Positions 43,097-51,479 of a DNA stretch of 64,000 nucleotides are shown piece by piece (position 1 is the first letter of the stretch; each line of letters begins with the position of its first letter). The notes beneath the pieces were generated by a model. That model ran no database searches. It was not told where the DNA came from and saw nothing but the letters and a program-made list of their open reading frames with translations. The translations under genes and the position numbers were made by a program. Source of the DNA: PKWO01 sp036384915 (lineage in GTDB: Bacteria; Pseudomonadota; Gammaproteobacteria; Burkholderiales; Burkholderiaceae_D); the NCBI GenBank assembly GCA_036384915.1, contig DASVLJ010000026.1, forward strand, positions 25,131-89,130, in the 5' to 3' direction.

Positions 43097-44253
43097 GCCA
43101 GTGCGACATGCCAGCCCTGCACCAGCCAGTTTCGTGCCGAACGCGCCTCCGGGAACATATCGGCCAGCGCCACGCCGGCCGACGAGCCGAACCATAGCAG
43201 CGAACCGCCGAAACCGACCGCATAGGCCAAATAGCCCCAGTCATAGCCGCCCTGCTTCAAGGCCAACGCGGTGAGGGGAATGTTGTCGAACACGGCAGAG
43301 ACGAAACCTGCACCCAATGCGACCGGCCATGAAGCCTGGGGCAAGGCGCGCACCGGCATGAGCGAAGCGCACCAGACAAGCGCGAGCAGAAAAGCCGCGT
43401 TGCGCGTCACGCGCGGCAAGGCCACCCAATCAGGCTGGCGCAAGGGCGATGCCAGCAACAGGGCCAGCCATACCGACAAGCCGAGGAAGGGAAAGACGCT
43501 GGCCCAGCCGGCGAATTCGATATTGATCAAGAGATTGGCCGCAATGGCCAGCAGCAGCACGAAGCCCACCACCAGCACGCTGCCCCAATCGACGGGATGC
43601 AGGTCGACGTCGTCGCAGGTGGCAGGAGAATAGCGGTGCTGCTGCAAGGAGGCCGGCAGCGCAACCACAAACAGCGCCGTGACCGCCGCCACGTAGGCAC
43701 TGAACACTTCCCCCGGCGACACCCCGGCCAGCCACATCATGGTGGTGGTGGTATCGCCGATCACGCTGCCGGAGCCGCCCGCGTTGGACGCCGCAACGAT
43801 GGCGGCAAGATAGCCCACATGCACGCGCCCGCGAAATACTGAGCGCGCAATGGTGCCGCCTATCATGGCCGCAGCGATATTGTCGAGAAAGCTCGCCAGC
43901 GCGAATACGCCGATCAAGAGAATGAAGCCTGTAGCCGGCCCATCGCCGAGCGCGCGGCGCAAGGCATGGGCAGCGCGGCTGTTTTCGAAGTGCCGCGCCA
44001 GCAAGGCAAAGCCCAGCAGCAGCGCCAGCAGGTTGGCCATGCTTACCCATTCGTGCATGCCATGCGCCAGCAGGCCGCCCCATCCCGAGCCTTCGTCGAA
44101 CGGCGAACAGATGACCTTGTAGAGCGCGATACCGACAGCTCCTGCGGCAGCGGCACGTCCAGCCATCCCAGGCTTGACGGCAATTGTTCCCAGCACGGCG
44201 GCAAAGAACAGAAATTCAAGCGGAATACCCGCCAGAGAAAAGCCGATAGGCAT
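43045..44253 (-). CDS. NhaD-like sodium:proton antiporter (IT superfamily)
   Basis: The 402-residue protein has about eleven hydrophobic segments. It contains SNAGGSGSVIGDTTTTMMWL, closely resembling the NhaD motif NAGGAWSPIGDVTTTMLW, and SAVFDNIPLTA, another ion transporter superfamily signature. It may exchange Na+ or Li+ for H+, or carry an organic acid. lutC lies directly upstream, sharing one base (TGATG at 44253-44255), so they are translationally coupled. Its last 52 bases are antisense to the end of pbpC. Confidence 0.82.
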   Translation of the reverse strand: MPIGFSLAGIPLEFLFFAAVLGTIAVKPGMAGRAAAAGAVGIALYKVICSPFDEGSGWGGLLAHGMHEWVSMANLLALLLGFALLARHFENSRAAHALRRALGDGPATGFILLIGVFALASFLDNIAAAMIGGTIARSVFRGRVHVGYLAAIVAASNAGGSGSVIGDTTTTMMWLAGVSPGEVFSAYVAAVTALFVVALPASLQQHRYSPATCDDVDLHPVDWGSVLVVGFVLLLAIAANLLINIEFAGWASVFPFLGLSVWLALLLASPLRQPDWVALPRVTRNAAFLLALVWCASLMPVRALPQASWPVALGAGFVSAVFDNIPLTALALKQGGYDWGYLAYAVGFGGSLLWFGSSAGVALADMFPEARSARNWLVQGWHVALAYVVGFFVMLGVLGWRA

Positions 44254-44909
44254 CAGCCGACCAGCACGACGTGCACGCGAAACGGCCCGTGCGCGCCGAG
44301 CACGATGGTTTGCTCGATATCGGCCGTGCGCGAGGGACCGGAAATGAAATTGGTGGCACGCGGCAATTCGCCGCGCTCGGCACGCGCCAGCGCGAAGGCG
44401 TCTTCCATCGATGCCACGATACGGCCCGCATCGACGACGGCGATATGGGTTTCAGGCAGCAGGCTGGCTGAAGCAAAGGTTTCCGGCCCGGAGAGCAGCA
44501 TCAGCGTGCCGGTTTCGGCCACGGCGCAAAAGCAACCCGTGATGCCGACCTTGTCGAGGTTTTCCGGCAGGCGCGGCTCGAACTCGATTCCCGCCGCGCG
44601 CCAATCCAGCCCCGTCAAGGTTTCCCAACCTATGGCCTTGCGCGCGATGCCTTGCGCATCGAGGTAGCGCGCCACGGCCGCCGGGACGTCCGTCCCCGAT
44701 GCGACACGTTCGACCGTATCCGACATGCGTTCCGCCTGCGCGATGAAGCGTGCAATCCGGTCTCCGCCTACCGCTGGCTGCGGGCCGACGGGATGGCGTT
44801 CCAGGTAGTCGCGCACGGCTGCGCGCTCGTCCTCGCTCACTTGCGCAGGGCGCCCTTGCGCCTTGCGGATGCGGTCAAAAATTGCTTTTCTGGCGTGGGA
44901 AGTGTCCAC
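44253..44909 (-). CDS. lutC: Lactate utilization protein LutC
   Basis: LutC is the LUD-domain third component of the LutABC L-lactate oxidation complex. The 218-residue protein starts at GTG 44909 (VDTSHARKAIFD), with AAGGGGG just upstream. The C-terminal half carries GITGCFCAVAETGTLML and the RTADIEQTIVLGAHGP motif. lutC usually follows lutAB, but here it lies about 28 kb away on the same strand and is coupled to the NhaD-like gene. The upstream region contains a candidate -10 TATAAT at 45013-45008. Confidence 0.88.
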   Translation of the reverse strand: MDTSHARKAIFDRIRKAQGRPAQVSEDERAAVRDYLERHPVGPQPAVGGDRIARFIAQAERMSDTVERVASGTDVPAAVARYLDAQGIARKAIGWETLTGLDWRAAGIEFEPRLPENLDKVGITGCFCAVAETGTLMLLSGPETFASASLLPETHIAVVDAGRIVASMEDAFALARAERGELPRATNFISGPSRTADIEQTIVLGAHGPFRVHVVLVG

Positions 44910-45007
44910 ACGGCCCCCTTGTTGTTGGTTAATGCAAGTGTAGCCCAACCGATCGAACGGTTGGCACTGCGCGGCCCGGCACCACTTGCACCCCAAAAAA
45001 ACATTGC

Positions 45008-45088
45008 ATTATAAGCAAAACCAGCGCATTTGCTTATGCGCATTATGTATAAGGCTGGTTTGTTACCAACACGAATTTGTCTTAAAAT
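45008..45088. promoter_or_regulatory. Divergent promoter region lutC / fdxA with inverted repeat
   Basis: Minus strand: a perfect TATAAT at 45013-45008 suits lutC. Plus strand: TTGTTA at 45060-45065 and TAAAAT at 45083-45088, 17 bases apart, suit fdxA. Between them GCGCAT (45024-45029) pairs with ATGCGC (45036-45041) around a 6-base centre. This is a plausible regulator site in a 280-base divergent gap. Confidence 0.45.
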
Positions 45089-45189
45089 ACAGAGTCTTGC
45101 ACCACTTTGGGAAAGTTGCGGCAAATTGGCGTCTGGCAAAGCCGGATTTCCCTGCGCACCCCGCTTAGAATTTTACAGATTGGATCCTT

Positions 45190-45513
45190 ATGACCCACGT
45201 AGTGACCGAATCCTGCATCCGTTGCCGCTATACCGACTGCGTCGACGTATGCCCGGTTGATTGCTTCCGCGAAGGCCCGAATTTCCTGGCGATCGATCCC
45301 GACGAGTGCATCGATTGCGCCGTCTGCGTCGCCGAATGCCCGGTCAACGCGATCTATGCGGAAGAAGACGTGCCGGCCGATCAGCAGCAATTCGTCAAGA
45401 TCAATGTCGATCTGGCACGCAAGTGGCCTTCCATCACCAAGACCAAGGCGGCCCTGCCCGACGCGGACGATTGGAAGGACGTAAAGGAAAAACTGCAATA
45501 TCTCGAGCGCTGA
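45190..45513 (+). CDS. fdxA: 7Fe ferredoxin FdxA
   Basis: The 107-residue ferredoxin carries one 3Fe-4S and one 4Fe-4S cluster, bound by Cys9 (CIRC), Cys17, Cys21 (VCPVDC) and C40-x2-C-x2-C-x3-C50. Its C-terminal extension (VNAIYAEEDVPADQQ onward) is typical of FdxA. It shuttles electrons to enzymes such as nitrogenase- or Fe-S-assembly-type partners; the partner here is unknown. A flavoprotein reductase gene follows 111 bases downstream on the same strand and may reduce it. Confidence 0.93.
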   Translation: MTHVVTESCIRCRYTDCVDVCPVDCFREGPNFLAIDPDECIDCAVCVAECPVNAIYAEEDVPADQQQFVKINVDLARKWPSITKTKAALPDADDWKDVKEKLQYLER

Positions 45514-45624
45514 TCGCGCCCACGATTCAATTGACGTGTGTCAAGGCAATGCGCCCTCGACGGGCGTACTATGCCCGTTTGGAATTTTGTCATTTTCAAA
45601 ATGAAACAGGAAATCGAAAGTCGT

Positions 45625-46710
45625 ATGGAAACCGCTGCCGGCATCACCATCCACCCTCCCGGCTCGACTCAGGGACCGATTGAAACCGACGCCGTGATCG
45701 TCGGCGCCGGCCCCGTCGGGCTGTTCCAGGTATTCGAACTGGGTCTGCTGGAAATCAAGGCCCACGTGATCGATTCGCTGCCCACAGTCGGCGGCCAATG
45801 CGTCGAACTCTATCCCGACAAGCCGATCTACGACATCCCCGCCGTGCCCGTCTGCACCGGCCAGGAACTGACCGACAACCTGTTGAAGCAGATCGAACCC
45901 TTCGGCGCCACCTTCCACCTGAACCAGGAAGTTGCCATCGTCGAAAAGCGCGAAGACGGCCGCTTCAACGTCGAAACCTCGCTCGGCACGCGTTTCATCA
46001 CCAAGTCCATCTTCATCGCCGCCGGCGTGGGCTCGTTCCAGCCGCGCACCTTGAAAGTCGAAGGCATCGAGCAATTCGAAGGTTCGCAATTGGCTTACCG
46101 CGTCAAGAACCCGGCGCAATACGAAGGCAAGAACCTCGTCATCTGCGGCGGCGGCGATTCCGCGCTCGACTGGGTGCTCAACTTCGTCGGCAAGGCCGAA
46201 TCGGTCATCCTGATCCACCGCCGCGAAGAATTCCGCGCCGCGCCGGCTTCGGTCGCGAAAATGAAGGAATTGTGCGACAACTATGAAATGCAATTCCTGG
46301 TCGGCCAGGTCACGGGCTTCGAAGCCGCCGACGGCAAGCTGTCCGAAATCAAGGTAACGGGCGCCGACGGCGTGACGCGGCGCATGCCGCTCGACCACTT
46401 GCTGGTGTTCTTCGGTCTCTCGCCCAAGCTCGGCCCGATCGCCGAATGGGGTCTGGAGATCGAACGCAAGCAATTGAAGGTCGATACCGAAAAGTTCGAG
46501 ACCAACGTGCCCGGCATCTTCGCCGTGGGCGACATCAACACCTACCCCGGCAAGAAGAAGCTGATCCTCTCCGGCTTCCACGAAGCCGCGCTGGCTGCCT
46601 TCGGAGCCGCGCCCTATATCTTCCCGGAAAAGAAGATCCACATGCAATACACGACGACCTCGCCGAAGCTGCACAAGATTCTCGGCGTGGAGACGCCGGT
46701 GTTCGATTGA
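45625..46710 (+). CDS. Ferredoxin--NADP reductase-like (thioredoxin reductase fold)
   Basis: The 361-residue FAD/NAD(P)H flavoprotein has an FAD dinucleotide motif GAGPVGLFQVFELGL near residue 25, VGGQCVELYPDK, a second Rossmann motif ICGGGDSALDW for NADPH, and GIFAVGDINTYPGKKK. It lacks the CxxC redox pair of thioredoxin reductase. This is the TrxR-like ferredoxin-NADP+ reductase type (FNR2/YumC). The start is uncertain: ATG 45625 is preferred; ATG 45601 in the same frame adds eight residues. It follows fdxA, its possible redox partner. Confidence 0.88.
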   Translation: METAAGITIHPPGSTQGPIETDAVIVGAGPVGLFQVFELGLLEIKAHVIDSLPTVGGQCVELYPDKPIYDIPAVPVCTGQELTDNLLKQIEPFGATFHLNQEVAIVEKREDGRFNVETSLGTRFITKSIFIAAGVGSFQPRTLKVEGIEQFEGSQLAYRVKNPAQYEGKNLVICGGGDSALDWVLNFVGKAESVILIHRREEFRAAPASVAKMKELCDNYEMQFLVGQVTGFEAADGKLSEIKVTGADGVTRRMPLDHLLVFFGLSPKLGPIAEWGLEIERKQLKVDTEKFETNVPGIFAVGDINTYPGKKKLILSGFHEAALAAFGAAPYIFPEKKIHMQYTTTSPKLHKILGVETPVFD

Positions 46711-46724
46711 TTCCGGTTTTGCTT

Positions 46725-46762
46725 CAATGACAAACGCCCGCAATAGCGGGCGTTTGTCATTG
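46725..46762 (+). terminator. Long perfect hairpin terminator after the reductase gene
   Basis: A 17-bp perfect stem runs from 46725 to 46741 (CAATGACAAACGCCCGC) and pairs with 46746-46762 around the tetraloop AATA. It is unusually stable and symmetrical, so it can work in both directions. The rest of the gap to 47036 holds a second small inverted repeat, TTAACC (46784-46789) with GGTTAA (46798-46803). Confidence 0.85.
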
Positions 46763-47036
46763 AGAAGCGAGGCGGCAATCAAATTAACCTTACCCGCGGT
46801 TAAGAAAAGACGATCACATTGAAGCATTAAAAGCATGCCGGCTTATTGGCTTGCTTCCTTGCATGACTACCCTTTCAGTTCCATCGAAAATACGACTTCC
46901 CGTACCTGCCGACAGAGGCGGCCGAAGCCGATGCTGCCACCTTCAATCGGCAGGTAATGCATTGCATCGAGTCGATCATCGCCGCAACTTTTGAGCGTAT
47001 GATGCAAGGAATCAAAGGCAGATTGAGGCACGCATT

Positions 47037-50000
47037 TTGATTCGAGAGGACGACAAGTCGTTTATTGCGCTATTCGAAGCGCATCCGTGCCCGATGTGGG
47101 TGTACGATCTCGAAACGCTCCGTTTTCTTGCCGTGAACGGAGCCGCGATCATCCACTACGGCTATTCGGAAGCCGAATTCCTCGGCATGACCATCAGGGA
47201 TATCCGACCCGAGGAAGATTGGCCCGAGCTCGAACGCAATCTGACCCAATCGCCCACCGCGCGGCTGGAGAAATCAGGCATCTGGAGGCATCGCAGGAAA
47301 GACGGTACGCTGATTGACGTCGACATCACTTCGCATCCGGTTTCGTTCAACAACCGCGCCTGCAAATTCGTTCTTGCCCATGATGTCACGGACCGGGTGG
47401 AAGCTCAGCGCAAGATTGAGCGCTTGAACCGCATCTATGCCGTATTGAGCGGGATCAATTCCGCGATTGTCCGCATCACGGAACGCCAGACCCTGTTGGA
47501 CGAGACATGCCGCATTGCGGTTATCGAAGGCAATTTCGTCGGCGCTGCGATCGCCCTGACAGACCGCGGCGGGGACGTTCCGCAAATCCTGGCCCAGGCG
47601 GGAAACCTGCCGCCCGGAACCGGCCGGCTGGTTCACCATGGCTATGCCGAGTTGGCGGCAACCGGCGCGGGCGCAATGCCGGAAAACCGCCCCGTCATTT
47701 GCAACGATCTGCTGCGCGATTCCCGATTTAGCGGCCCGCTAGATCCCTCCGATGTGGGTGAGGTGCGCGCCCTGGCAGCTCTGCCTCTGACCGTCGACGA
47801 GCACGTCGTAGGTGCACTTGTGCTATTCACCGGTACGGTAGGCCTGTTCGACGAACCCGAGTGCCGCCTGCTGCGGGAACTGGCGGCGGATGTGTCGTTC
47901 TCGCTGCAATATATCGCCCGCGAAGAGGAGCGGCGCCGTATTGTCGAACGATTGCGTGAAAGTGAAGCCGGCTTGCGCCAGGCCCAAATCTCGAACCGAA
48001 GCGGGCACGTGGTCACAGGCCCGGACGGCAGCTTCGAAAGCTGGTCCGATACGCTGCCGTCGTTGATCGGTCTCGCGCGGACGGACATGCCTCCCACTAC
48101 CAGAAGATGGCTCGACATCGTCCATCCCGGCGACCGCGAGAGATTTCGCGCGGCCTGCATCGAAGCAGCCCGGAGCGGTACGCGTGCGGAAATCGAATAC
48201 CGCATCCAGCGCCCGGACGGCAGCGTGGTGCACTTGCATCAATTGCAGGAACCCTTGCAAGGATTCGCCACGCCGGACCGGGGCACGCGATGGTTCAATA
48301 CGATACAGGACGTCACCGAACAAAAACGTCAACAGGGGACCATCGAACGGCTCAGCCGCATTTATGCGGTCTTAAGCGGCGTCAATTCGGCCATCGTCCG
48401 CATCCGACAGCGCGACGATCTGTTTAGGGAAATTTGCCGCGTGGCGGTCCGCGAAGGACGTTTCGCCCTTGCCTGGATCGACGTTATCGATTCCGACGCA
48501 AAAAGCGGTGGCGTGATTGCGCAGTCCGGCGATACCGTGCCATACATGGAGCGCATTCGAGCGGGCACGCAAACCGGCGATGGCGCGAACGACCCGGACA
48601 ATTCGAGCAACTGGCCGGGCAGTATCGCCGCACGTGAAATGAGAACGGTGGTCTGCAACGACACGCTCGCCGCCCCGAACCTCGCCCACTTGCACAAGGA
48701 CCTCGAAGCGGCCGGCCACCGTTCCATCGCCGCACTGCCGCTGATTGCGGAAAACCGCTCCGTCGCCGTGCTCAATCTCTGTTCCGGCGAAGCGCAATTT
48801 TTCGACGACGATCAAGCCCGCCTGTTGAACGACCTGGCAGGCGATCTGTCGTTCGCCTTGCAGTTTCTCAACCAGGAAAAGCAACTCAGCTTCCTTGCCT
48901 ACCACGACCCCTTGACCGGCTTGCCGAACACGACATTGTTCCTCGACCGGCTCACCCAATTGATCCATCAAGGGCGGCGGGACCAGGAAGACGTGTGCGT
49001 GGTCCTGTTCAACCTGGACCGCTTCGCATCCTTGAACGATGCAATGGGCCGGCGCGCCGGCGACGCCCTGCTCAAACAGGTGGCACGCCGGCTCGAGGAG
49101 ACGCTGCGCGACACCGACAGCGTCGCGCGCATCGTCGCGGACACCTTCGCCGTCGCCCTGGGAGGCGTGCGTCCCGGGGAAGACATGATCGCCATCCTCC
49201 AGCAGCGCATCCTCGCCGTTTTCTCCCACCCTTACGAACTAGACGGGCAAGAGATCAGAATGACCGCGCGCGCGGGTCTCGCGGTTCGCGAAAACGACGA
49301 CGACGATGCGGACCGTCTGTTCAAGTACGCAGAAATCGCCCTTAGGAATGCCAAATCGAGCGGCGAGCGCCATCTGTTTTACGCTCGTCACATGAACGCG
49401 GCACGGGCGACCCGGCTCGCGCTAGAAATCGAGCTGCAAACCGCTCTGGAAGCCGGCCAATTCGAAGTGCACTACCAGCCGCGCATCGATTTGCGGAGCG
49501 GCAAAATCATCAGCGCCGAAGCGCTGATCCGCTGGCGCCATCCCGAGCGCGGCATGATCCCCCCATCCGAATTCATTCCCATCGCGGAGGAAACCGGCTT
49601 GATCGTATCCATCGGCGCCTGGATCATCGATGCGGTCTGTGCGCAACAAGCGGCATGGATGAAACAGCAAATCGAGCTGGTACCGGTTGCCGTCAATATC
49701 TCGGCCATTCAATGGAAAAAGGGAGAAGTGCTGGAAACCATCCGCGCATCGACGGCCAAACATGGCGTGGACGAGCAGCACCTCGAATTCGAATTGACCG
49801 AGACCGCCGTGATGGCCAATCCGGATGAGGCGGCGGAATACCTCCATGCCTTGCGCAAGATGGGCATGCGCCTGTCGCTGGACGATTTCGGGACCGGCTA
49901 TTCGTCGCTCGCCTATCTCAAGCGCTTCCCCTTCAACTTCGTCAAGATCGACCGCGCCTTCGTATCGGAAGTAACGCGCAATCCGGGCGACGCGGCCATC

Positions 50001-50594
50001 GCCGCCGCCATCATCGCGATGGCCCACAGCCTGAACCTGCGCGTCGTGGCCGAAGGCGTCGAGACCGAGGGGCAACTGCTCTTTTTGCGTCAACGCGGCT
50101 GCGATGAAATGCAGGGCTTCCTGTTCAGCCGGCCGGTGCCGGCGGAGCAGTTCGCCATCATGCTGCAGGAAGACAGGCGGCTACCGTTTGAAACGGCGGC
50201 GGGCGGGCTCTCGAACGGCGCCAGGACACTGTTGATCGTCGACGACGAGCCGAACAACCTGGCCGCGCTGTGCCGTCTGCTGCGGCGGGACAGCTATCGG
50301 ATACTGCAAGCGAACAGCGCCGAAGAAGGACTGGATCTGCTATCGACCAATCCGGTTCAGGTGATCATCTCAGACCACCGCATGCCGGGCATGTCGGGCA
50401 CGGAATTCCTCGACGTGGTCAGAGAACTCTATCCGGAAACCATGCGCATCATCCTGTCCGGCTACGCCGATCTGCAAGTCGTCATCGACAGCGTGAATCG
50501 CGGCGCGGTGTTCAAATTTCTGACCAAGCCATGGGACGACGAGTTGCTGCGCGAGCATATTCGCGATGCGTTCCGCCGCCACAATCCCAAGTGA
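47037..50594 (+). CDS. PAS-GAF-PAS-GAF-GGDEF-EAL-REC signalling protein
   Basis: The 1185-residue soluble protein begins at TTG 47037 (MIRED), eight bases after GAGG. Domains in order: PAS1 (about 10-130), GAF1 (about 140-300, beginning KIERLNRIYAVLSGINSAIVRI), PAS2 (about 310-435), GAF2 (about 440-610, with the near-identical TIERLSRIYAVLSGVNSAIVRI), a GGDEF domain whose signature reads V700-A-D-T-F704, EAL (E828-A-L, DDFGTGYSSL, KIDRAFV, EGVET) and a C-terminal receiver (D1069-D, phospho-Asp1113, LSGYAD, LTKPW). The cyclase site is degenerate while the EAL site looks intact, so it is a likely c-di-GMP phosphodiesterase. A receiver at the C-terminus is unusual. It stands alone. Confidence 0.9.
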   Translation: MIREDDKSFIALFEAHPCPMWVYDLETLRFLAVNGAAIIHYGYSEAEFLGMTIRDIRPEEDWPELERNLTQSPTARLEKSGIWRHRRKDGTLIDVDITSHPVSFNNRACKFVLAHDVTDRVEAQRKIERLNRIYAVLSGINSAIVRITERQTLLDETCRIAVIEGNFVGAAIALTDRGGDVPQILAQAGNLPPGTGRLVHHGYAELAATGAGAMPENRPVICNDLLRDSRFSGPLDPSDVGEVRALAALPLTVDEHVVGALVLFTGTVGLFDEPECRLLRELAADVSFSLQYIAREEERRRIVERLRESEAGLRQAQISNRSGHVVTGPDGSFESWSDTLPSLIGLARTDMPPTTRRWLDIVHPGDRERFRAACIEAARSGTRAEIEYRIQRPDGSVVHLHQLQEPLQGFATPDRGTRWFNTIQDVTEQKRQQGTIERLSRIYAVLSGVNSAIVRIRQRDDLFREICRVAVREGRFALAWIDVIDSDAKSGGVIAQSGDTVPYMERIRAGTQTGDGANDPDNSSNWPGSIAAREMRTVVCNDTLAAPNLAHLHKDLEAAGHRSIAALPLIAENRSVAVLNLCSGEAQFFDDDQARLLNDLAGDLSFALQFLNQEKQLSFLAYHDPLTGLPNTTLFLDRLTQLIHQGRRDQEDVCVVLFNLDRFASLNDAMGRRAGDALLKQVARRLEETLRDTDSVARIVADTFAVALGGVRPGEDMIAILQQRILAVFSHPYELDGQEIRMTARAGLAVRENDDDDADRLFKYAEIALRNAKSSGERHLFYARHMNAARATRLALEIELQTALEAGQFEVHYQPRIDLRSGKIISAEALIRWRHPERGMIPPSEFIPIAEETGLIVSIGAWIIDAVCAQQAAWMKQQIELVPVAVNISAIQWKKGEVLETIRASTAKHGVDEQHLEFELTETAVMANPDEAAEYLHALRKMGMRLSLDDFGTGYSSLAYLKRFPFNFVKIDRAFVSEVTRNPGDAAIAAAIIAMAHSLNLRVVAEGVETEGQLLFLRQRGCDEMQGFLFSRPVPAEQFAIMLQEDRRLPFETAAGGLSNGARTLLIVDDEPNNLAALCRLLRRDSYRILQANSAEEGLDLLSTNPVQVIISDHRMPGMSGTEFLDVVRELYPETMRIILSGYADLQVVIDSVNRGAVFKFLTKPWDDELLREHIRDAFRRHNPK

Positions 50595-50637
50595 ACGAGG
50601 CGATGGCATGGCGCCTTCGCCTCAACCGATCATCGCC

Positions 50638-51393
50638 TTACCGGGTCGCTCCTCCGGCAGGATAAGGCCAGAGACCTTTATCGCCGCCATTGCACTGCCC
50701 CGCCCACGGATCACACGGGCCATAACACGTCGATTTCCAGATTTCGAAATGAAGATGCGGCCCGGTACCATGCCCGGCGCTGCCCACCTGGCCGATGATC
50801 TGGCCTCGGTGCACGCGCTCGCCAGGTTTGACGCTTATGCTGCCCGTTTTGAAATGATCGTAGCGCGTGGCGAATCGCCGGATGAACGGCCATGCATGAT
50901 CACGACGACATTGCCGGCGTCGAAACACCAAAAGCATTTCCCCTGCCCTTCCCTGCAATACGGCCCCAGAGGTGTGCATACCCTCCCCCCCTCATTCATG
51001 TCCGCTCTCATCCCGCCAGGCGTGCGGCAGTCGGGATGATCCGATGGGCATCGGTCATATTTGCCGTCAAAATACCCATTGCACCGTACCACCGGCCGCC
51101 GCCAGCACATTCACGCCGCGCTCCGCGGCACTTTGGTCGACGTTGAGATCGGCACCTTCGTGGCCGCGGATATCGGCCGGATCGCATTTGAAATCGTGCC
51201 CGGTCTTGTTCACATCGGGATAGTCTATGTGATTCAGGCGGGGCTCGCCTTTGTAGCAATCGAGCGGCCATGCCAGGGCTGCACCGGAGTAAGTGCCGCT
51301 CACGGCAGCAACCGATTTGGAATGCCTGGTGGCATAGCGAGCGCCGGGCATCAAGGTCAGCACCGCGACTATGATTCAAAGGAATTTGTTCAT
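50638..51393 (-). pseudogene. M23-family peptidase pseudogene with three lesions
   Basis: Read from ATG 51393, the protein starts MNKFL and then meets an in-frame TGA at 51378-51376. Read-through gives a signal-peptide-like IIVAVLTLMPGA and then GHEGADL (H-x-G-x-D) and AGGTVQW. A single-base shift in the A4 run at 51069-51072 moves the frame to the segment YFDGKYDRC...VVVIMHG. A second shift near 50871-50890 leads to RYDHFKTGSISVK, VGSAGHG and PHLHFEIW, the M23 zinc site. All parts belong to one LytM-type endopeptidase. One nonsense codon plus two frameshifts argue against function, unless some are sequencing errors. Confidence 0.78.
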
Positions 51394-51479
51394 ATGGGCA
51401 CCGCACAAAACTGCACGGGAATATCGCAAAGAATGCGATGGCCGCAGACTCCATTCGACGCATTAATGCGTCCGCTGGC

